The notes under the pieces: model-generated
Told to the model about the DNA's origin: nothing
Database searches by the model: none
What the model saw: the letters and a program-made list of their open reading frames with translations, nothing else
In this document: positions 28,030-36,563 of the stretch, in pieces
How the letters are laid out: every line of letters starts with the position of its first letter
Numbering within the stretch: position 1 is the first letter of the stretch
Position numbers and translations under genes: made by a program
Assembly: GCA_946403295.1 (NCBI GenBank)
Contig: CAMIZL010000007.1
Coordinates: 1 to 64,000 of the forward strand
Direction: 5' to 3'
DNA length: 64,000 nt
Source of the DNA: an uncultured Clostridia bacterium
GTDB lineage: Bacteria; Bacillota; Clostridia; Lachnospirales; Lachnospiraceae

Positions 28030-29376
28030 TTAGGATCCTCCGACTATCTTTCCGAACAGTTTTCTGGTTTCGGCCCCCGGCGAGAACGGGTTTTCTTCAT
28101 AAGGGAATTTAAATGCCTTGATACCGCACGGCAATAATTCTGCCGCATGGCGACCTGTCATGTTCATCAGCACGCGGCAGCCCGGCCCCAAAAGCTTTTC
28201 GCGCGCCATTCTTTCTGCAAAGTCGTAGTCCTCGTTTCTCCAGACAGCCCCTCCGCCGACAAGTATCACCAGATCAAATCCGGCCAGTGCTTCCTTGAAA
28301 AAACGAACGGGTTCTCCCGACAGATCCGCGATCACACTCATGTGACCGCCGGCACCTGATGTCCCGTATGCCGCGCAGGAGATCCCTCTTCCCACCCTGC
28401 CTTCCGCGTATGCCGCGTAGGAGATTCCTCTCCCCGCCCTGTCTTCCGCGTATGCCGCGTAGGAGATCCCTCTCCCCGCCCTGCCTTTCGCGTCTGTCGC
28501 AAAGATCTCCTCGAGCTGCGGATCTCGTTTCTTTTGCATGAATAAGACCGGTCCGTGTTTTGCCATAACGCTTGCGAGGCTCACCGCCACGTGGGTGGTC
28601 CCGCAACCTCTCGCGAGTCCGATGACCGCTATTTTCTTCATGCACGCCGATACTTCCGCATGACCCGACTTTTTTCTTTTTGTCGTTTCTTTCAGCATTT
28701 TGGTGACTATGACACAAGATCCGACTCTGGTCTGCCGATCTTTTGTTGCACACCGCTTTGCTATCTGTTCAAGTTTCTTTCTTATTCTTTTACCCGCCGT
28801 CGAATGTTCAACCATGAACAGAATAAGTTTTCCCAGGCTGTATACGTCGCCTTCTTTTCCGGTCTCTTCTCCCCTTATCGTTTCGGGGGCTGTGTAACCC
28901 GCTGTGACAGATCGAAAGCCGGAACGTTCCTTCTCCTTTACCGCCGTCCCCAGATCGATGATCCTGACACGGTCGGATATCATGATGTTTTCGGGTTTCA
29001 GATCAAGATGGATAAGCCGGACCGAACGGTCCTGCAGATATTCAAGAACGGAGCAGATCTGCTCCAGATGATCAAGAAGTTGTCCTTCGCTCACATCCCT
29101 TTTGAGATAAAAAGCTTTCAGGGTATCTCCCTCGATAAATTCCTCGATGATATATGTGAATTCGTCGTCCTCATCCACATCAAACACCTCCGGAATACCG
29201 GGATGCGACAATCTCATGAGAGTGACCGCTTCGGCCGCCAGAACATCGTGAGCGGGACTGTCGCGCCTGATGCCCTTAATGATCCTTTTTGTGTGAAGCG
29301 TGCGGTGTTCGGCAAGCCAGACCACACTGTGTTCGTGGGCACAAATTCGGTTTATGACCCTGTATCTGTCAAGAAT
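28030..29376 (-). CDS. Ser/Thr kinase-like domain fused to a P-loop-like ATPase domain
   Basis: A 448-residue protein joining two domains. Residues about 5-220 are a Hanks-type kinase: RYRVINRI at the start, Lys in RIIKGI, catalytic HLDLKPEN (about 123-130), IIDLG in place of DFG, and YTAPE. The glycine loop is degenerate (ICAHEHSVVW). From about 250 follows a MinD/TadZ-style domain whose Walker A reads GLARGCGTTH, lacking the usual GKT. Three 14-residue repeats follow (about 295-336). The proposed start is AUU at 29376: it has AGGAGG 8 bases upstream and gives the complete kinase N-terminus. The first conventional start, GTG at 29325, has no ribosome site and would cut off the first kinase strands. 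The catalytic state of both domains is uncertain. Confidence 0.82.
   Translation of the reverse strand: MLDRYRVINRICAHEHSVVWLAEHRTLHTKRIIKGIRRDSPAHDVLAAEAVTLMRLSHPGIPEVFDVDEDDEFTYIIEEFIEGDTLKAFYLKRDVSEGQLLDHLEQICSVLEYLQDRSVRLIHLDLKPENIMISDRVRIIDLGTAVKEKERSGFRSVTAGYTAPETIRGEETGKEGDVYSLGKLILFMVEHSTAGKRIRKKLEQIAKRCATKDRQTRVGSCVIVTKMLKETTKRKKSGHAEVSACMKKIAVIGLARGCGTTHVAVSLASVMAKHGPVLFMQKKRDPQLEEIFATDAKGRAGRGISYAAYAEDRAGRGISYAAYAEGRVGRGISCAAYGTSGAGGHMSVIADLSGEPVRFFKEALAGFDLVILVGGGAVWRNEDYDFAERMAREKLLGPGCRVLMNMTGRHAAELLPCGIKAFKFPYEENPFSPGAETRKLFGKIVGGS
28367..28492 (-). repeat. Three in-frame 42-bp tandem repeats in the kinase-ATPase gene
   Basis: Units 28367-28408, 28409-28450 and 28451-28492 are nearly identical 42-mers. 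They encode repeats of the type RAGRGISYAAYAED inserted in the ATPase-like domain. Low divergence between units suggests recent expansion. Confidence 0.9.
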
Positions 29377-29419
29377 ATAAATTTCCTCCTTTCTTTTTGT
29401 GCGAAACGACTGTAGAAAT

Positions 29420-29449
29420 AGTATAAATCAGCCGATATATATATAACAA
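29420..29449 (-). promoter_or_regulatory. Candidate promoter of the kinase-ATPase gene
   Basis: On the minus strand TTGTTA (29449-29444) and TATACT (29425-29420) are 18 bases apart. Transcription from here would place the AGGAGG/AUU start early in the message. Confidence 0.55.
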
Positions 29450-29530
29450 GGAGATCATTATTGTATTTTTTCACAAAAATCGACCCTCCGATTTGTGCAA
29501 TTTTTCACGATCGAAACAGTACGAATTTGA

Positions 29531-29559
29531 TTGACTTGGATACACAAAATGCTTATACT
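29531..29559 (+). promoter_or_regulatory. SigA promoter of mecA
   Basis: TTGACT (29531-29536) and TATACT (29554-29559) with a 17-base spacer; the leader is about 110 bases. Confidence 0.8.
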
Positions 29560-29677
29560 ATGATACACTTATCTTAGGAGCAGACTACTGCTTCGGATCG
29601 ATCACATCCGACTTCAAAAGGAATACAAAGAGCGTATTCCCGAAGCGATAAAAACCAACTCGAAAGGGGGCTTGTTT

Positions 29678-30451
29678 ATGAAATTCGAAAAGATCAGTGA
29701 CAACCAGATCCGTTGTACCCTTTACAAGAAAGATCTTGTCGACAGACAACTAAAGATCAGCGAGCTCGCCTACGGGTCAGACAAGGCAAACGCGCTTTTC
29801 CGTGACATGCTCATGCAAGCCTCGACAGAGTGCGATTTCGACGCCGAGAACATCCCGCTGATGATCGAAGCGATCCCGCTCTCGCCCGAATGCCTTGTCC
29901 TTCTCATTACCAAGGTCAACGATCCCGAGGAGCTTGATACCAGGTTTTCAAGTTTCACCAGATCTCCCGAGGATGACGAAGAAGAGGAATTTGAAGCACC
30001 CGAACGTTCCTTTGCGGACGAGATCATCAGCTGCTTCAATCACCTTTCCGATCTCATCGGAGATCAGCTTTCGGAGAAATTGCTCGGTGCTTCCCAGGCC
30101 AAAGACCAAAGTTTGCGCAACGTTCTCAAAGAAAGAGAATCGAGCACAAGGCCCGTACCCAACCTTTGCAAGATTTTCAAATTTGATTCTCTTGACGAAG
30201 TGATCTCGCTCGCTAAAAAGGTCAACAGGTTTTATCGCGGCGACAACACACTTTACAAAGATCCCGCCGGAAAATACCACCTTATAGTAGGCATGTCCGA
30301 CCACACTGTCGGCGAATTCAACAAGGTTATAAACATCATCTCCGATTATGCACCCACCGAGAAGACCTCTTCCGCAGGCACGGCATATTTCGACGAGCAC
30401 TACAAGATCATAGTTCAGGGTAATGCCCTTCAGGTACTTGCAAAAGTCTGA
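29678..30451 (+). CDS. mecA: MecA-type ClpC adaptor protein
   Basis: A 257-residue adaptor of the MecA/YpbH family, which delivers substrates to the ClpC-ClpP protease. The N-terminal domain begins MKFEKISDNQIRCTLYKKDL (about 1-90). A very acidic linker follows (PEDDEEEEFEAPE, about 93-107), then the C-terminal ClpC-binding domain (about 160-257; FDSLDEVISLAK to KIIVQGNALQVL). ATG at 29678 follows GAAAGGGGG; a TTG two codons upstream is less likely. A strong terminator follows. Confidence 0.92.
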   Translation: MKFEKISDNQIRCTLYKKDLVDRQLKISELAYGSDKANALFRDMLMQASTECDFDAENIPLMIEAIPLSPECLVLLITKVNDPEELDTRFSSFTRSPEDDEEEEFEAPERSFADEIISCFNHLSDLIGDQLSEKLLGASQAKDQSLRNVLKERESSTRPVPNLCKIFKFDSLDEVISLAKKVNRFYRGDNTLYKDPAGKYHLIVGMSDHTVGEFNKVINIISDYAPTEKTSSAGTAYFDEHYKIIVQGNALQVLAKV

Positions 30452-30477
30452 AACACGGGCTCCCGGTACATAAGGTC

Positions 30478-30521
30478 AAGAAGACCCCGGTACGCATATC
30501 GCGTTCCGGGGTCTTCTTTTT
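30478..30521 (+). terminator. Terminator of mecA
   Basis: A 13-bp stem AAGAAGACCCCGG/CCGGGGTCTTCTT (30478-30490, 30506-30518) runs into a T tract. Confidence 0.93.
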
Positions 30522-30536
30522 CGTAAAATTTTTCGA

Positions 30537-30707
30537 TCAGCCTTCTACGATAGCATCGTTGGGGCATCCTGCCTGGCAAGAACCGCAATCAAGGCATGCA
30601 TCGGCGTCGATCTCATAGTGCTCAGCACCCTCAGAAATAGCACCAACGGGGCAAGCCTCTGCACAAGTACCACAGCTAACACAAGCGTCTGTAATCTTAT
30701 AAGCCAT
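30537..30707 (-). CDS. 2[4Fe-4S] ferredoxin
   Basis: A 56-residue clostridial-type ferredoxin, a low-potential electron carrier. Two CxxCxxCxxxCP clusters are exact: C9, C12, C15, C19-P20 and C38, C41, C44, C48-P49, with the pseudo-twofold symmetry of the family. GGAGGT lies 6 bases before the ATG. It stands alone between mecA (convergent) and the DUF1858 gene. Confidence 0.96.
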   Translation of the reverse strand: MAYKITDACVSCGTCAEACPVGAISEGAEHYEIDADACLDCGSCQAGCPNDAIVEG

Positions 30708-30810
30708 TTTTCTACCTCCTGATAATAGTGAACTAAATAACAGTGATTTTTTACGGTCGATACTTAAAGTCTCCCGTATCGCACGAAGTTATGATATAAC
30801 ATCTTGCAAT

Positions 30811-30836
30811 AAAAAACAAGACCGCATTAGCGGTCT
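30811..30836 (-). terminator. Terminator of the DUF1858 gene
   Basis: AGACCGC/GCGGTCT (30819-30825, 30830-30836) closes a 4-base loop, followed on the minus strand by TGTTTTTT. It lies 8 bases after the stop. Confidence 0.9.
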
Positions 30837-30843
30837 GGTTTTA

Positions 30844-31044
30844 TCATTTTGCTGTTTCAAGGAAACGGTTGATCTGCTCAACAAGAGCATCTGCATCAAT
30901 TCCGTGAACCATAGCTGCCTCACTTATGCTCTCTGCCTGAGAAGCGGGGCATCCGAGGCAGTGCATGCCCGATGCCATAAGAATGGGCGCTACATGAGGA
31001 TTTTCCTTTAAAAGCTCGCCGATCGTGATATCCTTGGTGATCAT
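30844..31044 (-). CDS. DUF1858-family small protein
   Basis: A 66-residue protein of the DUF1858 type, often found as a stand-alone or fused redox-linked domain. The mark is a paired-Cys motif HCLGCPAS near residues 28-35 in a mostly helical chain (ITIGELLKENPHVAPILMASGM). Its molecular function is not established. GGAGG precedes the ATG. Its nearness to the ferredoxin gene may be incidental. Confidence 0.88.
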   Translation of the reverse strand: MITKDITIGELLKENPHVAPILMASGMHCLGCPASQAESISEAAMVHGIDADALVEQINRFLETAK

Positions 31045-31088
31045 GTTTTTCCTCCTTTCCGATCGCTGCGTTATGATCTTTCCCGCTG

Positions 31089-32432
31089 TTATGTATCGGA
31101 ATTCATAAGCAGGTTTGCAAATCTCGTATATTCAAGCTGGCAAGCAAGTTTAACGGTTCCTATGGGGCCGTTACGTTGCTTACGGATGATTATCTCCGCT
31201 GTTCCTTTATCCTTGCTCTCCGGGTCGTAAACCTCATCTCTGTAGATGCACATAACGACGTCGGCATCCTGCTCGATCGCACCGGACTCACGCAGGTCCG
31301 AAAGAACAGGCCTCTTGTCGGGTCTCGACTCAAGGGCACGGCTGAGCTGTGAAAGCGCGATCACCGGGCATTTGATCTCACGTGCGATATTCTTTAGTTC
31401 TCGCGAGATCTCCGAGATCTCATTCTGCCTCGATTCGGTCTTGTGACCCGCAGACATGAGCTGAAGGTAATCGATGATGACCAGCTTCAGATCCTTCTCA
31501 ACCTTCCATCTTCTGCATTTGGAACGAAGCTGCGCTATGGTGATACTGGGCGTCTCGTCGATCAAAAGCTTTGAATTGCCGAGGAGATTGGCACTCTTTA
31601 CGAGTTCCGTCCAGTCATCTTCGCTTATGTTACCGGTTCTCATCGACTGGGACTCAACTTTCGAATGCATCGAAAGAAGTCTGTTGGCAAGCTGTTCGCT
31701 TGACATTTCCAAGCTGAAGAACGCTGTCGTGACATCGCTTTTAAGTACCGCATGTTCAGCAATATTAAGCGCAAATGCGGTCTTTCCCATCGAAGGTCTT
31801 GCCGCCACCAGTATAAGGTCCGAGGGCTGGAAACCGGCTGTTTTGTAATCAAGATCGGTAAATCCGCTCGGGATACCGGTCACGGCTCCGTGTTTTTCGG
31901 AAGCCGCCTCTATGTTCATAAGCGTTTGAACAAATATATCTTTTGTGGACCGTACACTGCCCGTTCTTTGATTCTGTGCTATGTCGAAGATCGCCTTCTC
32001 GGCGCCGGCAAGTATTTCCGAAACAGGCTCGCCGTCACGGTAACATTTGTCCGAAAGATCTTTCGATGTTGCTATGAGACGTCTGGAAAGCGCCTTCTCC
32101 GCAACTATCGAAGCGTGGTGTTTGACATTTGCCGAAGTGGGTGTGTTAAGCACGAGATCCATAAGCCTCTTTCCCACATCGCCCGCCTTTTCGGTCCCTA
32201 CCTTTTCAAGGATCTTGTCCGATAAAGTAACCTGGTCGATGGGAATACCGGCGGCGTCAAGCTCAATTATGCAGCCGAAATACATCCCTAACGTAGAGTC
32301 GTAAAAATCCTCTGCGTGAAGGATGTCCCCAACCTCTCTTACACAATCGGAGTCAATCAGCATAGCTCCGATCACAGCGTTCTCTGCTTCACTGTTATGA
32401 GGCAAAGTCCTTTTTATGATCGTCTCGTCCAT
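31089..32432 (-). CDS. dnaB: Replicative DNA helicase
   Basis: A 447-residue DnaB/DnaC-type hexameric helicase of the replication fork. The N-terminal helical domain (about 1-110; LPHNSEAENAVIGAMLID) is followed by the RecA-like core: Walker A ARPSMGKTAF (about 209-218), Walker B region LVIIDYLQLM, then LSQLSRALESR and LRESGAIEQDADVV. Length is normal. It lies downstream of rplI in the conserved gdpP-rplI-dnaB order, with a 127-base gap. Confidence 0.97.
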   Translation of the reverse strand: MDETIIKRTLPHNSEAENAVIGAMLIDSDCVREVGDILHAEDFYDSTLGMYFGCIIELDAAGIPIDQVTLSDKILEKVGTEKAGDVGKRLMDLVLNTPTSANVKHHASIVAEKALSRRLIATSKDLSDKCYRDGEPVSEILAGAEKAIFDIAQNQRTGSVRSTKDIFVQTLMNIEAASEKHGAVTGIPSGFTDLDYKTAGFQPSDLILVAARPSMGKTAFALNIAEHAVLKSDVTTAFFSLEMSSEQLANRLLSMHSKVESQSMRTGNISEDDWTELVKSANLLGNSKLLIDETPSITIAQLRSKCRRWKVEKDLKLVIIDYLQLMSAGHKTESRQNEISEISRELKNIAREIKCPVIALSQLSRALESRPDKRPVLSDLRESGAIEQDADVVMCIYRDEVYDPESKDKGTAEIIIRKQRNGPIGTVKLACQLEYTRFANLLMNSDT

Positions 32433-32559
32433 ACTATCCCTTTATACAGCAAATATTCTAAAATACCGTTTATGAAGCCCGTCCGGGCCGCTTTTTAGTC
32501 GCAGGCAGTCTGCCCCGGGGGGCTAACCTTATCTGTTCTTAACAGCTCTTTGGGCCGCT

Positions 32560-33006
32560 TCAGATCACATCGACCTCGACTTTCATCTCAACGCTTACCT
32601 TGGGATGAAGCTTTATTGTAACGTTATAGATTCCCGCATTCTTGATATTCTCGGCAAGGACGATCTTTTTCTTGTCCACATCAAAATGAAGCTGTTCTTC
32701 GATAGCGGCACTGATCTCCTTTGCGGTAACGGCACCGAATGTCCTGCCGCCCTGTCCTCCTTTGATCGAAAGCTTTACGGATGATGCCGAAAGCTTGTCT
32801 CCAAAGGCTTTTGCTTCTTCGTAGATCTCCTTTTGGCGTTCTGCTTCGGCAGCTTTACGCTCGTTGAGATCCTCCATGTTTTTCGGTGTTGCTTCCACAC
32901 CAAGCTTCTTGGGAAGGATAAAATTTCTGGCGTAGCCGTCACTGACCTTAACTACGTCCCCTTCCTTTCCGAGGCTCTTTACATCTGCAAGTAAAATAAT
33001 CTGCAT
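32560..33006 (-). CDS. rplI: Ribosomal protein L9
   Basis: 148 residues, the usual length. The N-terminal rRNA-binding domain carries the signature DVKSLGKEGDVVKVSDGYARNF; a long connecting helix and the C-terminal domain (VTIKLHPKVSVEMKVEV) follow. Its ATG overlaps the gdpP stop by one base (TGATG), so translation is probably coupled. Confidence 0.97.
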   Translation of the reverse strand: MQIILLADVKSLGKEGDVVKVSDGYARNFILPKKLGVEATPKNMEDLNERKAAEAERQKEIYEEAKAFGDKLSASSVKLSIKGGQGGRTFGAVTAKEISAAIEEQLHFDVDKKKIVLAENIKNAGIYNVTIKLHPKVSVEMKVEVDVI

Positions 33007-35063
33007 CAGATTTCTCCTCCCTCAGTCATAGCCGCGAGTACGTTTCTGACTTTATCCATAGCCTCCTCGACCGTACAGTCCGTAAACTGCGCTCCGGCAA
33101 CACTCATGTGTCCGCCGCCGCCGAGTTTCTCCATAACGACCTGAACGTTTATCTCGTCTATCGATCTCGCGCTGACATAGATCATATTATTGTAATCGGT
33201 AAATACAAAGCTTGCTTTGATATTGCTCACATCCATGAGCTCGTTGGCTACCTGCGCACCGAGCACCGTAGGACTTGCGGCCCCTTCGGCATCACATACG
33301 GCGAGCGCATAGCATCCCATAAACATTTGGGCCGATGCGATGGAACGTGCCTTGGCGATATACTCGGGCATGTCCGTACGGAATGCCTTTCTGATACGCG
33401 TAACATCCGCGCCCATTCTTCTGAGGTACGCGGCCGCTTCAAATGTTCTGATACCCGTCTTGGTAACGAATCCGTTCGAGTCGATCATTACGCCGGCAAA
33501 CATGGCATCCGCCTCGAGAGGCTTGAGCTTGATATCCTCGCCTATGTACTGGAGGATCTCGGCAATAACCTCACATGCGGACGACGCCGCAGTCTCGATA
33601 TACGAAAGTGACGGATTGGCGATAACCTCGGAACTCTGCCTGTGGTGATCGAGCACAACGATCTGTTTTGCTTTATCAAGGAGTTCCGGACATTCCGTGT
33701 GGCTCGGTCTGTTGACATCTACGACTATGACGATCGAAAGCGGATCTATCGCATCAAGTGCCATTTGGGACGAAATGATCATTCCGTCATAATCGTTATT
33801 GTTCCTGAACCTGTCGACCATGATCTCAAGCGAACTTGTGATCTGATCGAGCACGATGTGCGCTTCTTTGTTAAGACCCTTTGCGATCCTGTATACGCCG
33901 ACCGCCGAACCGAAAGCATCGATATCGGGCATCGAATGACCCATGATAAAGATCTTGTCCTTACTCTCGATAAGCTCTCGAAGAGCGTGCGCTTTGACAC
34001 GCGCCTTAACCTTTGTATTCTTTTCGACAGAACCTGTTTTTCCGCCGTAATATTCTATGTTTTCTCCGCCCTTGATGACTACCTGATCGCCGCCGCGTCC
34101 GAGAGCGAGGTCGATGGCCGCTCTGGCCGCATCGTAGGTGCGGATGTATGTACCGTTCTTAACTCCGATACCAAGGCTTATGGTCACGGACATATCATTA
34201 CCGATATTGACGCTTCGTACTTCGTCAAGGATCGGGAATTTCGTGGCCTTTAACTTCTCGAGATACTGCCTCTGGAAGACAAGGATATATTTGTCTTTCT
34301 CGATATTCTTGATGACCGTGTCGTAATTCTGGAAGAATTTGTTGATCTTTCTGTTTACGAGAGCGGTAAGAAGCGACCTGCGCACCTCATCGATGCTCTC
34401 AAGAGCTTCATCGTAATTGTCGATATAAAGGAGTCCGATGGCCAGTTCCTGATCAAGGATATCCTTTTGTAATCTCTTGACGAGAGTCTCGTCATAGAAA
34501 TAAATGCCGATAGCCCTTCCCGATCTTCCTCCTCCGGGTCTTCTCTTTTCCGAATTCCAGAAGGAGCCGTCATCGAGGCCGTCCATCTCAAAAGATCTCA
34601 TCTGAGCCTTAAAGCTCATCTCCTTGAATTCGAAACTGATCTCGGCTTTACCGTCTGCGGGCGGAAATACCGAAACATTGAGTTCCGGGATGATCTCATC
34701 TATATGCTGTCTGTTCTTGAGCCTTTCTCCGGAAATACGCAGAAATTCGCTGTCGGCCCAAAGAATGCATCCCTCTTCATCGATGATGACATAAGGAACG
34801 GACATTTCGCTGAGGAGTTTTCTCTGCGTTTGGTCAAATCCGATACCGAATTTAACAAGCTCTCTGTCAAGCTTCTTCCATCTGATCGCAAAAACCGCAG
34901 CGCAAATAAGTGCATAAATGACCGTGAAAACAGTTCCGGCCAGTCCGGCATCCGTACTGATCGTGTACAGATATATGTCCATCACCACCAGCAATATGCA
35001 CATATACAAAGGAACTTGTAGGAGCATTGCTATGATATGGCGCATATTCCCCTTAATCCGCAT
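33006..35063 (-). CDS. gdpP: Cyclic-di-AMP phosphodiesterase
   Basis: A 685-residue GdpP/YybT homologue that hydrolyses c-di-AMP. Two N-terminal helices (about 10-55) are followed by a PAS-like domain (about 85-155), a degenerate GGDEF (about 200-300, ISLGIGV) and the DHH domain with GHSMPDIDAFGS (about 365-375) and VLDHH (about 440). The DHHA1 domain carries GGGGHMSVAGAQ near the C-terminus. The domain order is the family standard. It is the first gene of gdpP-rplI-dnaB and has a duplicated hairpin leader. Confidence 0.96.
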   Translation of the reverse strand: MRIKGNMRHIIAMLLQVPLYMCILLVVMDIYLYTISTDAGLAGTVFTVIYALICAAVFAIRWKKLDRELVKFGIGFDQTQRKLLSEMSVPYVIIDEEGCILWADSEFLRISGERLKNRQHIDEIIPELNVSVFPPADGKAEISFEFKEMSFKAQMRSFEMDGLDDGSFWNSEKRRPGGGRSGRAIGIYFYDETLVKRLQKDILDQELAIGLLYIDNYDEALESIDEVRRSLLTALVNRKINKFFQNYDTVIKNIEKDKYILVFQRQYLEKLKATKFPILDEVRSVNIGNDMSVTISLGIGVKNGTYIRTYDAARAAIDLALGRGGDQVVIKGGENIEYYGGKTGSVEKNTKVKARVKAHALRELIESKDKIFIMGHSMPDIDAFGSAVGVYRIAKGLNKEAHIVLDQITSSLEIMVDRFRNNNDYDGMIISSQMALDAIDPLSIVIVVDVNRPSHTECPELLDKAKQIVVLDHHRQSSEVIANPSLSYIETAASSACEVIAEILQYIGEDIKLKPLEADAMFAGVMIDSNGFVTKTGIRTFEAAAYLRRMGADVTRIRKAFRTDMPEYIAKARSIASAQMFMGCYALAVCDAEGAASPTVLGAQVANELMDVSNIKASFVFTDYNNMIYVSARSIDEINVQVVMEKLGGGGHMSVAGAQFTDCTVEEAMDKVRNVLAAMTEGGEI

Positions 35064-35073
35064 ACTTCCTCCT

Positions 35074-35201
35074 CTTTAGATGCGGCAAAGCCGCATCTGA
35101 TTCCTCGCCCAAACCTCAAACGAAGTACCAGGCTTATCTTTAGATGCGGCAAAGCCGCATCTGATTCCTCGCCCAAACCTCAACCGAAGTATCAGGCTTA
35201 T
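35074..35201 (-). repeat. Two 64-bp tandem repeats with hairpins in the gdpP leader
   Basis: Copies at 35074-35137 and 35138-35201 differ at only a few positions; nine bases of a third copy begin at 35202. Each contains a perfect 9-bp hairpin, AGATGCGGC around AAA. If the promoter at 35209-35237 is used, both lie in the gdpP 5' leader, the second directly before its ribosome site. Confidence 0.92.
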
Positions 35202-35208
35202 CTTTAGA

Positions 35209-35237
35209 TATATCTTGTCGGTTCGCCCCGCAATCAA
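35209..35237 (-). promoter_or_regulatory. Candidate promoter of gdpP-rplI-dnaB
   Basis: On the minus strand TTGATT (35237-35232) and GATATA (35214-35209) are 17 bases apart, just upstream of the tandem hairpin repeats. Confidence 0.5.
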
Positions 35238-35260
35238 AGTTATTCTACCACAGATCACCG

Positions 35261-35300
35261 AAAAATAAAAGAGGGACACCTCTCCTCGGAGATGTCCCTC
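35261..35300 (-). terminator. Terminator of the rpsF-ssb-rpsR operon
   Basis: A long stem GAGGGACA...TGTCCCTC (35271-35300) with an inner CTC/GAG pairing is followed on the minus strand by TTTTATTTTT. Confidence 0.92.
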
Positions 35301-35355
35301 CTAATGCTCTTACGAGCAATAAATTCGGTTTTAAATCCTTATCAAAAAGAACAGA

Positions 35356-35628
35356 TCATTCTACAGAATAAGGTAAAAGCGCAAGGTGACGAGCACGCTT
35401 GATGGCAACTGTAAGAGCTCTCTGATGCTTAGCGCATGTTCCGCTGATTCTTCTGGGAAGGATCTTTCCACGCTCAGAGATGTACTTCTTAAGTCTGTTA
35501 ACATCCTTATAATCGATAACTGCACCTGCTTCTACACAGAAGCTGCAGACTTTTTTCTTTCTTCTGATGATTCTCTTCCTTACGGGAGCTTCTCTATCGG
35601 ACTGCTCCTTGTTCTTTGCAAACGGCAT
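35356..35628 (-). CDS. rpsR: Ribosomal protein S18
   Basis: 90 residues with the S18 core [20 protein letters not shown] and [24 protein letters not shown]. The N-terminal extension is basic and carries CSFC. Third gene of rpsF-ssb-rpsR, ending at a strong terminator. Confidence 0.97.
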   Translation of the reverse strand: MPFAKNKEQSDREAPVRKRIIRRKKKVCSFCVEAGAVIDYKDVNRLKKYISERGKILPRRISGTCAKHQRALTVAIKRARHLALLPYSVE

Positions 35629-35665
35629 GATGCTTTCCTCCTGTCCAATTCATAGGTAAAACTTA

Positions 35666-36091
35666 TTAGTTAAACGGTAATTCGTCGTCGATTCCATTGG
35701 GAATGTTCATGAAACCTTCAGCAGGAGCTGCACCCGAAGGGGCTGCGGGTCTGGCGGTCTGTGCCCCGTCAGAACCTCCTTTGCTCTCCGCAAATTCAAG
35801 TTCATCAACAATTATCTGTACACTGTATACTGTCTGGCCATCCTTATTGGTATAATTATCATTCTGGATACGGCCTGTAACAAGCATCTTTGTTCCCTTT
35901 TTAAGATACTTCTCAACGAATTCGGCCTGCTTGCCGAAAGCGGTACAATTGAAGAAATCCGCTGTGGGATCGCCTTCTCTTGTAAATCTGCGGTCAACGG
36001 CAATACTGAATCTGCCGACTGCTTTCTGATTGTCTCCGTATCTGACTTCGGGATCTCTTGTCAGTCTTCCCATTAAAATGACTTTGTTCAT
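35666..36091 (-). CDS. ssb: Single-stranded DNA-binding protein
   Basis: 141 residues: OB-fold about 1-105 (MNKVILMGRLTRDPEVRY), a flexible Ala/Pro-rich linker and an acidic tip ending DDELPFN, a variant of the usual DDDIPF tip that recruits replication and repair partners. It lies between rpsF and rpsR. Confidence 0.97.
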   Translation of the reverse strand: MNKVILMGRLTRDPEVRYGDNQKAVGRFSIAVDRRFTREGDPTADFFNCTAFGKQAEFVEKYLKKGTKMLVTGRIQNDNYTNKDGQTVYSVQIIVDELEFAESKGGSDGAQTARPAAPSGAAPAEGFMNIPNGIDDELPFN

Positions 36092-36103
36092 TAGTGGACC
36101 TCC

Positions 36104-36394
36104 TTACTCTTCGTCCTGTCTAATGCATAAGTATCTGAGCACGTTGTCCTTGATCCTGAGTCTCTGCTCAAGTTCAGCGGGAGTTGATGCTTCAGCGTCG
36201 AATTGGATGAAGTAATAATTGCCTTCATTCATCTTCTGGATTTCGTAAGCCAGCTTCTTCTTGCCCCAGTCATCGACCTTAAGATCCTTGCCACCGAACT
36301 TGGTGATCATGTCTTTGATCTCTTCGACTACAGCGTTTCTGGCCTCATCCTCGATTTTTGCATTGACAACTAAGGCTAACTCGTACTTGTTCAT
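36104..36394 (-). CDS. rpsF: Ribosomal protein S6
   Basis: 96 residues starting MNKYELALVVNAKI, with the S6 strand LAYEIQKMNEGNYYFIQFD. The start at 36394 was chosen over a longer frame because AAGGAGGT lies upstream and it gives the normal S6 N-terminus. First gene of the rpsF-ssb-rpsR operon. Confidence 0.96.
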   Translation of the reverse strand: MNKYELALVVNAKIEDEARNAVVEEIKDMITKFGGKDLKVDDWGKKKLAYEIQKMNEGNYYFIQFDAEASTPAELEQRLRIKDNVLRYLCIRQDEE

Positions 36395-36424
36395 AGTTGC
36401 TTGCACCTCCTTTTGGTCTCTGGC

Positions 36425-36441
36425 TATCCGCCTCGCGGATA
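36425..36441 (-). promoter_or_regulatory. Leader hairpin before rpsF
   Basis: TATCCGC/GCGGATA closes a 3-base loop in the rpsF 5' leader, about 30 bases before the start. S6:S18 autoregulation acts on rpsF leaders in many bacteria; the exact consensus fold was not confirmed here. Confidence 0.4.
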
Positions 36442-36468
36442 ACAAGGAATAATATATCACAGGTGTCC

Positions 36469-36497
36469 ATTCTATCATGCGCCCGCACTATTTGCAA
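36469..36497 (-). promoter_or_regulatory. SigA promoter of rpsF-ssb-rpsR
   Basis: On the minus strand TTGCAA (36497-36492) and TAGAAT (36474-36469) with a 17-base spacer; leader about 70 bases. Confidence 0.75.
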
Positions 36498-36563
36498 GCA
36501 TAAATTCTCACAAATCGACCCGCGATTTTTTGTACAGTATCACGATGATGATCTTATTGCAAA

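Noticed and set aside
28367-28492. CRISPR array
   Set aside because: Units are contiguous 42-mers without spacers and are in frame in a coding gene.
28555-29415. 286-codon plus-strand frame opposite the kinase-ATPase gene
   Set aside because: Antisense to recognised kinase motifs; composition is non-protein-like.
35076-35279. 67-codon minus-strand frame across the gdpP leader repeats
   Set aside because: It is made of the tandem repeat itself, has no ribosome site and is explained as leader DNA.
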